A stretch of DNA of 64,000 nt. Source: an uncultured Actinomycetes bacterium. GTDB taxonomy: Bacteria > Actinomycetota > Acidimicrobiia > Acidimicrobiales > Acidimicrobilacustridaceae. The stretch lies in contig CALEHQ010000041.1 of assembly GCA_937876315.1 (NCBI GenBank), positions 124,001 to 188,000 of the forward strand, in the 5' to 3' direction. Made by a program: the position numbers and the translations under genes. Of the stretch, positions 24,989 to 34,307 are shown piece after piece. Every line of letters starts with the position of its first letter. Within the stretch, counting starts at the first letter, position 1. The notes below the pieces were generated by a model that did no database searches, was not told the DNA's origin, and saw only the letters and a list, made by a program, of their open reading frames with translations.

Positions 24989-26206
24989 CTACTCAATACG
25001 CAGGCCCGAGATGTTACGGCTGATGACCAGGCGCTGGATCTCGGAGGTGCCTTCGAAGATCGTGAAGATCTTGGCATCACGGTGCCAGCGCTCGACCGGG
25101 TACTCGCGGGTGTAGCCGTAGCCACCAAGAATCTGAATGGCTTGTTCAGTGACCCACACCGCAACCTCGCCAGCTTTGAGCTTCGACATTGAACCTTCGC
25201 CGTTCTTGAACTCCTTGCGAGTCGCAGCCATCCATGCGGCGCGATGCACAAGAAGTCGGGCGGCATCGATTTCCATTTTCATGTCGGCGAGCTTGAATGC
25301 GATCGCCTGATTCATGATGATCGGCTTGCCGAATGCAACGCGTTCTTGCGCGTACTGCAGCGCGTATTCATACGCGGCGCGAGCAACACCAAGCGCCTGT
25401 GCGCCCACAGCGGGACGGGTCGCTTCGAAGGTTGCCATTGCGGGCTGCTTCTGACCGGTCCTTCCTGCTTCACGACCGCGGGCGAGTTTCTCGTCGAGTT
25501 TTTCTTTCCCCCCGAGCAAGCAACGACCAGGAACGCGCACATCGTCGAGGACAACTTCCGACGTATGCGAGGCCTTGATGCCGTGCTTCTTGTACTTCTG
25601 CCCCATCGACAGACCCTTCGTGCCCGGAGGCACGACGAACGATGCTTGGCCGCGGCCCTTCAGTTCAGGATCTACCGCAGCCACAACGACATGCACATCG
25701 GCGATGCCGCCGTTGGTGATCCATGCCTTGGTGCCATTGAGGACCCATTCGTCATTGGCTTCGTCGTACACGGCCCGTGTGCGCAATGAGGACACGTCAG
25801 AACCAGCATCGGGTTCGCTCACACAGAACGCGCCAAGTTGGACATTGTCGGCGGTGCCGTAGCACTGGGGCACCCATTCCATGACCTGCTCGGGTGTTCC
25901 ATTGCCGCTGATACCGGCAGCGGCGAGACCCGATCCGAAGATTGAAAGACCAATGCCCGCATCGCCCCAGAACAATTCCTCAAGTGCGAGCACAATCGAC
26001 AAGCCGGTGGGATCGGCGAGGTTGGCCGCCATGAACTCCCAGCCATACAAACCAATGTTGGCTGCTTCCTGCACGATCGGCCAAGGAAACTCTTCACGCT
26101 CGTCCCACTCCTCAGCAGCGGGGCGAACAACATCGGCGGCAAAAGTGTGAACCCAATCAATAAGCGTTTGCTGGTCATCGTTGAGATCAAGGCTGTAGTC
26201 AGACAT
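24989..26206 (-). CDS. Acyl-CoA dehydrogenase
   Basis: About 405 residues from ATG 26206, which has GAGAGGA six bases upstream. The N-terminal helical domain starts LNDDQQTLIDWVHTFA. The FAD/substrate middle domain has AFCVSEPDAGSDVSSL and WVLNGTKAWITNGG. The C-terminal domain has QILGGYGYTREYPVERWHRDAK and FEGTSEIQRLVISR, which holds the catalytic-base Glu. It oxidises an acyl-CoA to the 2-enoyl-CoA in the cytoplasm with electrons passed to ETF. A CCCGGG hairpin separates it from the MFS gene upstream. Confidence 0.93.
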   Translation of the reverse strand: MSDYSLDLNDDQQTLIDWVHTFAADVVRPAAEEWDEREEFPWPIVQEAANIGLYGWEFMAANLADPTGLSIVLALEELFWGDAGIGLSIFGSGLAAAGISGNGTPEQVMEWVPQCYGTADNVQLGAFCVSEPDAGSDVSSLRTRAVYDEANDEWVLNGTKAWITNGGIADVHVVVAAVDPELKGRGQASFVVPPGTKGLSMGQKYKKHGIKASHTSEVVLDDVRVPGRCLLGGKEKLDEKLARGREAGRTGQKQPAMATFEATRPAVGAQALGVARAAYEYALQYAQERVAFGKPIIMNQAIAFKLADMKMEIDAARLLVHRAAWMAATRKEFKNGEGSMSKLKAGEVAVWVTEQAIQILGGYGYTREYPVERWHRDAKIFTIFEGTSEIQRLVISRNISGLRIE

Positions 26207-26226
26207 TGGCGTTCCTCTCGGGGGAT

Positions 26227-26244
26227 CCCGGGACATCTCCCGGG
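26227..26244 (-). terminator. GC-rich hairpin between MFS and acyl-CoA dehydrogenase genes
   Basis: CCCGGG-ACATCT-CCCGGG forms a six-pair stem with a six-base loop, 21 bases before the dehydrogenase ATG. It may end the cysS-MFS transcript or shape the dehydrogenase leader. There is no T-run. The direct repeat CCCGGGACATC / CCCGGGGACATC overlaps it. Confidence 0.35.
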
Positions 26245-26266
26245 GACATCGCGTGCGTCCGACAAG

Positions 26267-27583
26267 TTACCCCGCGGTAACCGCTTTTGCCGACTCCGGG
26301 CGACCAGGCACAAGCGTGAGGGCGAAAGCGGCCAACGCCGCACCCACCGCATAGGGCCAACCCATGCCCGCCCATTGAAAGAGCGCCCCAGCGGCAAGGG
26401 GCCCGACAACACGTCCGGCGCCTCCCGCCGATTGCTGCCAGCCCAACCAGACGCCCGTGTCGCGCCCAGCCCGACCCGCCACTGCCGAGGAAAGCGTGGG
26501 AGTGAGAAGCCCCTGACCGACCGTGAGCAGCAGTAGCGCGACCACTAGACCCGCCCAACCAAGATCAAACGCAAGAACGAAAAGGCCGAAACAGTTCGAG
26601 ATCAAACCGAAGCGAAGAGTTCGGGTCTCGCCCAGTCGACGCGTGATCGGACCGACGAGGCCTCCTTGCACACCAACGAGTACAACGCCAATACCTGCGA
26701 ACACGGCTGCGGTTCCCGACAACCCAAGTCCGTACCGATTACTCGCCAACAATGAAAATGTCGCTTCGAAACCACTAAAGGCGACAATGCCGACAAACGC
26801 AACGACGATCAGGCGAATAATTTCTGAGCGCCGGGCCGGCGACGTGTGATCGGCATGAGCGTGATGAAACACCCCGTGAGCTGGTTCAACAATCCCTGGT
26901 CCGTCGAGTGCCGGGGCCGCCGCGATGTTTTCCGCATCAGCGCTCGCTACAGCAGCTTCCGCCTCGCGCGCAGCAACGACATCGGGTCGAGCGAGTGGAT
27001 GTCCCACGGCTCCGTGCGCGGTTTCAGGCAGTCGCTTCAGCGCCACAAGCGCATTGACCGCCGCAATCGCTGCCGCGACAAAGAACGGCGCTTTCGGATC
27101 GACAAGGGCGGCGAGGCTGCCAATGATGGGACCGGCAACAAAGCCAACGCCAAATGCTGCGCCGATGATGCCCATATAGCGAGCACGCTGACGTGCCGGC
27201 GAAATGTCGGCCACGGCTGCCTGCGCGACCGACACCGACGCGCCCGAAATGCCATCAATGATTCGACCGAGAAACAGAATCCACAACGCTCCGGCAAAAC
27301 CCGTCACCAGCGAACCGACTGCCGTTCCGCATAACGACAGAATGATGATGGGCTTGCGACCAATACGGTCGCTCAATTTTCCCCACACCGGAGCGAAAAC
27401 GAGTTGTGCAAGAGAGAACGTCGCGGACAAAAGGCCGATAACTGCCGCACCGGCACCAAATCGTTCTGCGTAGAGCGGAAGGATCGGCAGCACAATGCCG
27501 AAGCCGATGAGATCAATTGCAACAGTTGTCCAAATAACCCAGAACCCGCGCGGGAACGGCTGGCGTTCTCTCTGCTTTGCCAT
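26267..27583 (-). CDS. Major facilitator superfamily transporter
   Basis: The 438-residue protein has about twelve hydrophobic helices and a cytoplasmic loop near residues 190-245 rich in Ala and His. MFS motif A occurs as GKLSDRIGRKPII near residue 68, and an antiporter-type GISGASVSVAQAA helix is present. It resembles the DHA1 drug/metabolite exporter group (tetracycline-efflux-like). It starts in a TGATG overlap with the cysS stop. The substrate is unknown. Confidence 0.88.
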   Translation of the reverse strand: MAKQRERQPFPRGFWVIWTTVAIDLIGFGIVLPILPLYAERFGAGAAVIGLLSATFSLAQLVFAPVWGKLSDRIGRKPIIILSLCGTAVGSLVTGFAGALWILFLGRIIDGISGASVSVAQAAVADISPARQRARYMGIIGAAFGVGFVAGPIIGSLAALVDPKAPFFVAAAIAAVNALVALKRLPETAHGAVGHPLARPDVVAAREAEAAVASADAENIAAAPALDGPGIVEPAHGVFHHAHADHTSPARRSEIIRLIVVAFVGIVAFSGFEATFSLLASNRYGLGLSGTAAVFAGIGVVLVGVQGGLVGPITRRLGETRTLRFGLISNCFGLFVLAFDLGWAGLVVALLLLTVGQGLLTPTLSSAVAGRAGRDTGVWLGWQQSAGGAGRVVGPLAAGALFQWAGMGWPYAVGAALAAFALTLVPGRPESAKAVTAG

Positions 27584-28938
27584 CAGGCGGGACGGACCTG
27601 GGTGCCGTCGGCGGTGTCCTCAACCAGCCAGCCAGCGTTGGTGAGTTCATCACGAATGGCATCGGCAGCGGCCCAGTCCTTGGCGGCGCGGGCCTCGTCG
27701 CGATCACGGGCACGGTCGAGAATCTCGGCAGGAACCTCTTCACCGCCAGCGTTGAGGACAAGCCCAACCGCACGACAAATTTCATAAGCCGCGGCCGCTA
27801 GCGGTGCCGCCGTTGCCGAGTCGCCCGCATCAAGCGCGCTATTCGCTTGACCAACAAGACCAAACAGCAACGCAACTGCAGTGGGCGTATCGAGATCGTT
27901 GTCCATAGCGACGCGGAACGCTTCGACCGAAGCGGTATCGGGATCGCCCGCCAGTCCGGCATTGGCCGCACGACGAGCGAATGCATCAAGACGACGCAAA
28001 GCCGCCGAAGCATCGTCGGTTGTCGCGCGGGTCACTTCAACTGGCGTGCGGTAATGCGATCGAAGAACTAACAGGCGATACGCGCGCGGATCCGTTGATT
28101 CAACAAGATCAAGAAGGTTGGTGAAGTTGCCGAGGCTCTTCGACATTTTCTCGCCGCCGACTTCAACGAAACCATTGTGCATCCAGTGCCGCGCAAATGT
28201 GCGCCCCGATGCCAACGCTTGGGCGCGTTCGTTCTCATGATGCGGAAAGGCGAGGTCTTGGCCTCCACCATGAAGATCGAATCCTTCACCCAAAAGATCG
28301 AGCGACATCACGACACACTCGGTATGCCAACCCGGTCGACCTTCGCCCCATGGCGATGGCCACGAAGGTTCGCCCGGCTTGGTGAACTTCCAAAGCGCGA
28401 AATCAATCGGCGAATGCTTGTGATCTGCCACTTCGACGCGCGCGCCAGCTTGCAGCGATTCGATCGATTGACGGGCAAGCAATCCGTAGTCGGAAACAGC
28501 AGCCGGGGAGAAGTACACGCCGTCGTCAGAAACGTAGGCGACATCGCGAGCGATCAAGTCGGTAATGAGTTCAACCATCTGATCGACATAGGCAGTGGCA
28601 TGCGGGTCGGAGGTCGGAGGGTCGACGCCGATGGCCTCCATGGCCTTCCACCACACCTGTTCACACTTCTGCGCGATATCGGACCACTCTCGACCTTCGT
28701 CATTTGCCCGATTGATGATCTTGTCGTCAATGTCAGTGATATTCGAGACGTAATTGACCTCGAGACCGGTCCAAGTGAGATAACGGCGCAGCACATCGAA
28801 CACAAGTGAGAAGCGACCATGACCCAGATGGGGCGGCCCATAGACCGTTGGCCCGCACACGTACATCGAGACCTTCCCCGGCTCACGGGGTTCGAAGGGC
28901 ACAACCTTGCCCTGAGCGGTATCGAAGAGGTGAAGCAC
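27583..28938 (-). CDS. cysS: Cysteinyl-tRNA synthetase
   Basis: About 451 residues. It has YVCGPTVY with the first zinc-ligand Cys, the HIGH-type motif HLGHGR, TDIDDKII, WHTECVVMS, FPHHENERAQ and the KMSKS loop GEKMSKSLGNF. These distinguish it from the related mycothiol ligase MshC. It charges tRNA-Cys in the cytoplasm. Start: GTG 28938 gives the usual short N-terminus before LFDTA. GTG 28965 is open too, but a GGAGGG tract abuts it; TTG 28947 is a third option. It is divergent from valS. Confidence 0.95.
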   Translation of the reverse strand: MLHLFDTAQGKVVPFEPREPGKVSMYVCGPTVYGPPHLGHGRFSLVFDVLRRYLTWTGLEVNYVSNITDIDDKIINRANDEGREWSDIAQKCEQVWWKAMEAIGVDPPTSDPHATAYVDQMVELITDLIARDVAYVSDDGVYFSPAAVSDYGLLARQSIESLQAGARVEVADHKHSPIDFALWKFTKPGEPSWPSPWGEGRPGWHTECVVMSLDLLGEGFDLHGGGQDLAFPHHENERAQALASGRTFARHWMHNGFVEVGGEKMSKSLGNFTNLLDLVESTDPRAYRLLVLRSHYRTPVEVTRATTDDASAALRRLDAFARRAANAGLAGDPDTASVEAFRVAMDNDLDTPTAVALLFGLVGQANSALDAGDSATAAPLAAAAYEICRAVGLVLNAGGEEVPAEILDRARDRDEARAAKDWAAADAIRDELTNAGWLVEDTADGTQVRPA

Positions 28939-29024
28939 GACTGGCAACGCTACCTGTCCCCACACCCCCTCCTGCGAGTCCTCACGTGAGCCGAACAGGC
29001 GGGGCGAACTAGCGTGAACGGGTC

Positions 29025-31658
29025 ATGACATCGGCCACCCCCACCCCGCGAAGCAGTTGGACCGTCCCCCAAAAGCCCGACCTCGGGGGCCTTGAGGCCC
29101 GCTGGGGCGCGACCTGGGACTCCGACGGCACCTATTCCTTCGATCGCACCGCCACCCGAGACGGCGTGTACTCGATCGATACTCCTCCCCCGACCGTCAG
29201 CGGCTCGCTCCATGTCGGCCACGTCTTCAGTTACACCCACACCGACACCATCGCCCGCTACCAACGCATGTGTGGCAAATCGGTCTTCTATCCAATGGGA
29301 TGGGACGACAACGGCCTGCCCACCGAACGCCGGGTGCAGAACTACTACGGCGTGCAGTGCGATCCCTCGCTGCCGTACGACCCCAACTTCGCAACGCCGA
29401 CACCTATGTCTGATCGTCCAAAGGAAGATCAGAAGAAACTTCCGGCGCAGATCAGCCGCCGCAACTTCATCGAGTTGTGCAACACGCTCACCGCTGAAGA
29501 TGAAAAGGCATTTGAAGAGCTCTTCCGCACGCTCGGACTTTCGGTTGACTGGTCGCTCACTTACGCGACCATCGATGATCGCTGTCGTCGCGTTGCCCAG
29601 CGCGCGTTCCTTCGCAACCTTGCACGCGACGAGGCCTACCAAGCAGAAGCTCCAGTGTTGTGGGACGTCGACTTCCGTTGCGCAGTTGCTCAGGCCGAAC
29701 TTGAAGATCGCGAAATGCCTGGCGCATATCACCGTCTGCCGTTTGTTCGCACCGACAACGGTGAACCGATCCACATCGAAACAACTCGACCCGAACTTCT
29801 CGGCGCCTGCGTTGCGCTCGTCGCCCATCCCGACGATGAGCGATACAAACCACTCTTTGGTTCCACCGTTCGCACACCGCTGTTTGGTGTTGAAGTTGAA
29901 ATCAAGCCGCACGAATTAGCCGATCCCGAAAAGGGATCAGGCATCGCCATGATTTGTACGTTCGGCGATCTCACCGACGTCATCTGGTGGCGCGAACTTC
30001 AACTCGATACTCGCTCCATCATCAGCGTCGACGGTCGCATCCAATCCGAAGCACCGGAATGGATCGTGGCCGCAGGTGAGAGCGCAATTGCTGCTTACAG
30101 CGAACTCGCCGGCAAAACAATCAAGCAGGCCCAGGTCCGCATCGTCGATTTGTTGCGCGAGGCCAACCAACTCGATGGCGAACCAAAGCCCATCACGCAC
30201 CCAGTGAAGTTTTTCGAGAAGGGCGATCGCCCGCTCGAGATTCTCACCAGTCGTCAGTGGTACTTGCGCAATGGCGGTCGCGATCTTCCTTTGCGTGAGG
30301 CGCTGCTCGAACGAGGCAAAGAACTTCACTGGCATCCGCCGCATATGCGAGTTCGTTATGAGAACTGGGTGAACGGACTCAACGGTGACTGGCTCGTCAG
30401 CCGTCAGCGCTTCTTTGGCGTCTCGTTCCCTATTTGGTATCCGCTCGACGCCGACGGTTCACCCATCCACGATCAACCCATCACCGCTGACGAATCCGCG
30501 TTGCCCATCGACCCCGCTACCGATACGCCTGCGGGTTACACCGAAGCGCAGCGTGACGTGCCTGGTGGGTTCACCGGCGATCCCGATGTCATGGACACGT
30601 GGGCAACCTCCTCGCTCACTCCGCAGATTGCAACCGGGTGGGGCGAGGACGACGACTTGTTCGCTCGTACGTTCCCCATGGACATGCGCCCGCAAGCCCA
30701 TGAGATCATCCGCACATGGTTGTTCTCGACCACTGTTCGTTCACACCTCGAGCACAACTCGATTCCGTGGCGCAACGCCAGCATCTCCGGATGGGTACTC
30801 GACCCCGATCGCAAGAAGATGTCGAAGTCGAAGGGCAATGTGGTCACTCCCCTTCATCTTCTTGAACAATACGGTTCTGACGCCGTTCGCTACTGGGCAG
30901 CAAGCGCGCGTCCCGGCACCGACACCGCCTTCGACGAAGGCCAGATGAAAATTGGCCGCCGCCTTGGCATCAAATTGCTGAACGCCAGTCGTTTCGCTCT
31001 TGGCCTTGGTTCTGAAAATGGCGTTGCCGAGATTCATGATCCGTCAGCAATCACCGAACCACTCGACCGAGCCATGCTCGCTGATCTTGCCGCACTTGTT
31101 GACGATGCAACCACCGCGTTCGATGGTTATGACTACGCCCGATCCCTCGAGCGTACCGAGGCGTTCTTCTGGCAGTTCTGCGATCAGTACCTCGAACTCG
31201 TGAAAACTCGCGCCTACGGAAGTCGTGGCGACGACGCCGCCCGCTCGGCCCAAGCTGCATTGCAACTCACACTTTCAACGCTGCTTCGCTTGTTCGCACC
31301 GTTCCTTCCCTTCGTTACCGAAGAGGTGTGGTCCTGGTGGCAGAGCGGTTCTGTTCACCGTGCGCCATGGCCCAACGCTTCACAACTTCGCGATGCAGCC
31401 GCTGATGGCAATCCGCTTGCTTATGCGATGGGAGCAGAAATTCTCAGCGCAGCACGTCGCGCCAAAACCGAATCGAAGCGTTCGCTCAAGTGGCCAGTCG
31501 ACGTCATTGACGTCACCGACACGACCCCGCGCACCGAGGCGTTCCAAAGCGTTCTTGAAGATGTTCGTGAAGCGGCGAACGCAACGTCAGTCAGCGTCGC
31601 CGTCGGCGCTGAAGGCAGCGTCGCTGTCACCCTCGCCGACGATCCCGACGCCGGCTGA
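29025..31658 (+). CDS. valS: Valyl-tRNA synthetase
   Basis: The 877-residue class I synthetase has the HIGH motif GSLHVGHVFSYTHTD near residue 62, MGWDDNGLPTERRVQ, an editing (CP1) insert with IETTRPELLGA, the signature DVMDTWATSSLTP, and KMSKS as KKMSKSKGNVV. The anticodon-binding domain follows. There is no C-terminal coiled-coil arm of the usual length, so it fits the shorter ValS clade. The 3' end overlaps the convergent mscS-like gene by 72 bases. Confidence 0.95.
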   Translation: MTSATPTPRSSWTVPQKPDLGGLEARWGATWDSDGTYSFDRTATRDGVYSIDTPPPTVSGSLHVGHVFSYTHTDTIARYQRMCGKSVFYPMGWDDNGLPTERRVQNYYGVQCDPSLPYDPNFATPTPMSDRPKEDQKKLPAQISRRNFIELCNTLTAEDEKAFEELFRTLGLSVDWSLTYATIDDRCRRVAQRAFLRNLARDEAYQAEAPVLWDVDFRCAVAQAELEDREMPGAYHRLPFVRTDNGEPIHIETTRPELLGACVALVAHPDDERYKPLFGSTVRTPLFGVEVEIKPHELADPEKGSGIAMICTFGDLTDVIWWRELQLDTRSIISVDGRIQSEAPEWIVAAGESAIAAYSELAGKTIKQAQVRIVDLLREANQLDGEPKPITHPVKFFEKGDRPLEILTSRQWYLRNGGRDLPLREALLERGKELHWHPPHMRVRYENWVNGLNGDWLVSRQRFFGVSFPIWYPLDADGSPIHDQPITADESALPIDPATDTPAGYTEAQRDVPGGFTGDPDVMDTWATSSLTPQIATGWGEDDDLFARTFPMDMRPQAHEIIRTWLFSTTVRSHLEHNSIPWRNASISGWVLDPDRKKMSKSKGNVVTPLHLLEQYGSDAVRYWAASARPGTDTAFDEGQMKIGRRLGIKLLNASRFALGLGSENGVAEIHDPSAITEPLDRAMLADLAALVDDATTAFDGYDYARSLERTEAFFWQFCDQYLELVKTRAYGSRGDDAARSAQAALQLTLSTLLRLFAPFLPFVTEEVWSWWQSGSVHRAPWPNASQLRDAAADGNPLAYAMGAEILSAARRAKTESKRSLKWPVDVIDVTDTTPRTEAFQSVLEDVREAANATSVSVAVGAEGSVAVTLADDPDAG

Positions 31659-32729
31659 CGACGGCATATTCGCCTTGGCTGCTGCCGTCGATGGCGGCGC
31701 CTTTGGTGGTGGCGTTTCGGTGAGCACTACTTGGGTCGGCGAACCGGCATAGGCAAACGAGATGCCTCGTTCGTCGAAGGTTTCCTTCATTCGCGCGCGC
31801 AACTCACGTAACACACCAAACTGCGCCGCGGGTTCGGTTTTAATAACCATACGGACGTGCACACCGTCGGCGTCGAATTCCTGGATACCCCAGATCTCAG
31901 CGCGCTCCATGATCTTTGCTGACCATTCCGGATCGGCCTGAACGGTGTCGGCAACTTCCTGCATGACATCGCTGACCGCCGAAATGTCAGCGTCGTACCG
32001 AAGCACCACGTCGATGACCGCGCGCGCCCATTCCTGACTCTTGTTTGCGACCTTCACAATCTGACCGTTGGCAACGTGCCACATCGTGCCCTCAGGATCA
32101 CGGATGTGTGTCGCTCGCAGTGTGATGCGCTCGACAACACCCTTGGCGCCGCCACCGACATCAATGGTGTCGCCAACGCCGAATTGATCTTCCGCAACGA
32201 TGAAGAAACCGCTGATGAAATCGCGCACCATGGTTTGCGTTCCAAAACCGAGGGCGACGCCGGCGATGCCAGCTGTCGCAAGCAACGGGCCGAGGCTGAT
32301 GCCCAACACTTCAAGGATGAAGAAAAGCGCGAGAAACCACACAAAAGCGGTCCCGATCGATCGAAAAACCGCAGTAAGCGTTTCGAGTCTTGCTTCAGTT
32401 CGCACCGAGGTATCACCAGATGCAAGCAGCACTTCAGGAGTCCGACGACGAAGCTTGCCCTTACGGTTGTGCTTCTTTTCTGAACCGACGGAAAACATTT
32501 GATTCATTGATCTCGAAATCATCCGTCGAACAATGATCGCAACCACCCCTGCGACGACAACGACAAGCAAGATCGAAAGCGGTTTGGCGATGAACCATTC
32601 CGAGGCGCGAGCCCATGTCTTTGAGCCAGTCCACTCGAACACGCGCTCACAGAACCATCCGGCGTTGTCGCCGCACGCATCTTGAAGCGCGGCGGGATCG
32701 GTTGCAGCGAGGACCAGAGAATCAATCAC
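31587..32729 (-). CDS. MscS-family mechanosensitive channel
   Basis: The 380-residue protein has an N-terminal soluble segment (1-47), TM helices near 48-72 and 125-150, and the pore helix region GPLLATAGIAGVALGFGTQTMVRDFISGFFI. The beta domain follows (EDQFGVGDTIDVGGGAKGVVERITLRAT, a canonical MscS segment). The Pro/Ala-rich C-terminus is encoded opposite the last codons of valS. It releases solutes on hypo-osmotic shock. The GTG start at 32729 has no clear ribosome site. Confidence 0.9.
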   Translation of the reverse strand: MIDSLVLAATDPAALQDACGDNAGWFCERVFEWTGSKTWARASEWFIAKPLSILLVVVVAGVVAIIVRRMISRSMNQMFSVGSEKKHNRKGKLRRRTPEVLLASGDTSVRTEARLETLTAVFRSIGTAFVWFLALFFILEVLGISLGPLLATAGIAGVALGFGTQTMVRDFISGFFIVAEDQFGVGDTIDVGGGAKGVVERITLRATHIRDPEGTMWHVANGQIVKVANKSQEWARAVIDVVLRYDADISAVSDVMQEVADTVQADPEWSAKIMERAEIWGIQEFDADGVHVRMVIKTEPAAQFGVLRELRARMKETFDERGISFAYAGSPTQVVLTETPPPKAPPSTAAAKANMPSSAGVGIVGEGDSDAAFSADGDAD

Positions 32730-32748
32730 GAATGATGACGGTACGCGA

Positions 32749-32774
32749 AACGGGACCCCGATAGGGGTTCCGTT
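32749..32774 (-). terminator. Terminator-like hairpin after the superoxide dismutase gene
   Basis: An 11-pair stem (ACGGAACCCC against GGGGTCCCGT plus an A-T closing pair, one G-T wobble) with a TATC loop lies between the sod stop and the channel start. On the minus strand TTTCGCG follows. It probably ends sod transcription. Confidence 0.55.
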
Positions 32775-32798
32775 CGAGAATCAGGCACTGCGCAGGGA

Positions 32799-33380
32799 TC
32801 ACGACGCCAGGTTGGCGTTCACAAAGTCCCAGTTGATGAGCTTGTCGAGAACAACCTCGATGAACTTGGCCCGTGCATTGCGGTAGTCGATGTAATAGGC
32901 GTGTTCCCAGACATCGATCGTGAAGAGAGCCTTGGCACCGTGCTTCATAGGAAGATCAGCGTTCGGGGTCTTCATGATGGCGAGCTTGCCGTCTTTCTCG
33001 ACGAGCCATGCCCAACCGGAACCGAACTGCGTAAGGCCAGCATCGGTGATCTGTGCGCGGAATTCGTCGTAGCCACCGAAGTCAGCGGCGATGCGATCGG
33101 CGATTGCACCAGTGGGCTGGCCGCCACCGTTGGGTGACAGTGAGTTCCAGAAGAAGGTGTGGTTCCAGACCTGGGCTGCGTTGTTAAACAGCGGGCCTTC
33201 GGCCTTCATGATGATGTCCTCAAGCGAAGCGTTCTCGTCGGCGGTTCCGGCGACAGCCTTGTTCAAGTTGTCGACGTAGGTCTGATGATGCTTGCCGTAG
33301 TGATATTCCATGGTCTCGGCACTGATTGTCGGTGCGAGCGCATCTTGGGCGTAGGGCAGAGCGGGAAGCTCGAAAGCCAT
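32799..33380 (-). CDS. Superoxide dismutase, Fe-type
   Basis: The 193-residue enzyme has metal ligands H27 (YHYGKHH), H74 (VWNHTFFW), D156 and H160 (DVWEHAYY). FGSGWAWLV and a Gln before the second ligand (NAAQVWNH) favour the iron form, although metal cannot be fixed by sequence alone. ATG 33380 has AAGGGAA six bases upstream; open sequence further upstream is rejected because it lacks conservation and runs through a terminator. It detoxifies superoxide in the cytoplasm. Confidence 0.95.
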   Translation of the reverse strand: MAFELPALPYAQDALAPTISAETMEYHYGKHHQTYVDNLNKAVAGTADENASLEDIIMKAEGPLFNNAAQVWNHTFFWNSLSPNGGGQPTGAIADRIAADFGGYDEFRAQITDAGLTQFGSGWAWLVEKDGKLAIMKTPNADLPMKHGAKALFTIDVWEHAYYIDYRNARAKFIEVVLDKLINWDFVNANLAS

Positions 33381-33429
33381 GAAGGTTCCCTTCCTCGGAA
33401 GTTCGTTGATAAGGATCTGCAATCTAGCG

Positions 33430-33467
33430 GAGGGTCGCCGCAACCGTGTAGGTGGGCGGCGACCCTC
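33430..33467 (-). terminator. Strong 12-pair hairpin between rpf and sod genes
   Basis: GAGGGTCGCCGC (33430-33441) pairs perfectly with GCGGCGACCCTC (33456-33467) around a 14-base loop, 20 bases after the rpf-like stop on the minus strand. It is a likely terminator for that gene. TAGATT at 33427-33422 on the minus strand, just beyond it, may be the -10 element of sod. Confidence 0.65.
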
Positions 33468-33487
33468 TTTCAACGAGCGAATTTCGA

Positions 33488-34036
33488 CTAGCGAAGTCCG
33501 AGGAGTCTGGAACATCCGGGCCAGGCGCCCCAGCCGGAGCGTTCAAGCACCCGCTGCGCCACCTCGATCTGCTGCTCACGGCTGGCATCGGCGGCGATCT
33601 CCGCGAATTCTCTTCCTCCCATGGCCCTCCAGGTTCCATGATGGAAGCCGAGGCCACCGGAGAAACCGGGAACCGAATCAGTAGCCCAGTTGCCGCGGGT
33701 CTCGCAATGAGCCAGCGCATCCCAGACGCCTGGATCTGATGGGTCAACCCTCACTTCGGGTCGGGTCTGGACCCGTCGAGCAGGCACGGTTGTAGGGGGA
33801 GGCGGCGGAGGAAGCGTCGCAAGCGCCGCAGCGATATCAGCCATGGCGGTGTACATATCGACCGGCACCGTTGCAGCGACTGGCACAAGGGCGGTGGGCT
33901 CTTCGCTCTTCGCGCCGGCGGCGCCGGTCACGACGCCGACGATCACGATTGCAAACACCAACCCAAACGCCATTGCGACCACGGCTCCGTGAGTGAGGCG
34001 ATCTGCCGAACGTGAGAGAAACGGAATTACTGACAC
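33488..34036 (-). CDS. Resuscitation-promoting-factor-like transglycosylase
   Basis: The 182-residue protein has an N-terminal signal/anchor (about 17-40), a proline-rich linker (75-95) and a C-terminal Rpf/transglycosylase-like domain. That domain has WDALAHCETRGNW (catalytic Glu E112), GGLGFHHGTWRAMGG, SREQQIEVAQRVL and GWGAWPGCS. This is the actinobacterial Rpf core fold, which cleaves peptidoglycan outside the cell during growth or exit from dormancy. The long upstream region suggests separate regulation. Confidence 0.9.
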   Translation of the reverse strand: MSVIPFLSRSADRLTHGAVVAMAFGLVFAIVIVGVVTGAAGAKSEEPTALVPVAATVPVDMYTAMADIAAALATLPPPPPPTTVPARRVQTRPEVRVDPSDPGVWDALAHCETRGNWATDSVPGFSGGLGFHHGTWRAMGGREFAEIAADASREQQIEVAQRVLERSGWGAWPGCSRLLGLR

Positions 34037-34307
34037 CGCGTGCTCCTTTCGTGCGCCTCCACGAGCTCCGCGACCATCACGGAGACGCCGACCGGGCGAA
34101 CCCGTTCGTCATGGAATTGCAACAAAGCACCCAAAGGTTTGTTGGGTTTGTCATCAAACTGCAATGACCCTCGGGCCCATTTCGGCGTGACATTGGACAC
34201 GCCCCAAGGCCCCCTTGGGATCGCACTAGCAATGCAACAAGTTATTCACAGGAGATCCACAAGGCGCTGACCCCTTATTTGACGTCAATTCCGCGAACCG
34301 CGGACCT
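34037..34307. other. 271-base region between rpf-like gene and msrA
   Basis: No gene is supported. Visible structure: ACGGG-TTCG-CCCG-type stem near 34100 on the minus strand; CCCAAGG-CCC-CCTTGGG hairpin (34203-34219); TTATTCACA at 34242-34250, matching the DnaA-box pattern TTWTNCACA; palindrome TTGACGTCAA (34279-34288); and TCCGCG-AAC-CGCGGA (34290-34304) just after the msrA stop, a possible short terminator. The rpf promoter and leader should lie here on the minus strand. Confidence 0.45.

Noticed and set aside
33381-33515. N-terminal extension of superoxide dismutase by 45 residues
   Set aside because: It crosses the 12-pair terminator, lacks similarity to the family, and ATG 33380 has a good ribosome site.
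34037-34200. c-di-AMP (ydaO-type) riboswitch before the rpf-like gene
   Set aside because: Hairpins are present but the conserved core segments of that riboswitch class were not found.
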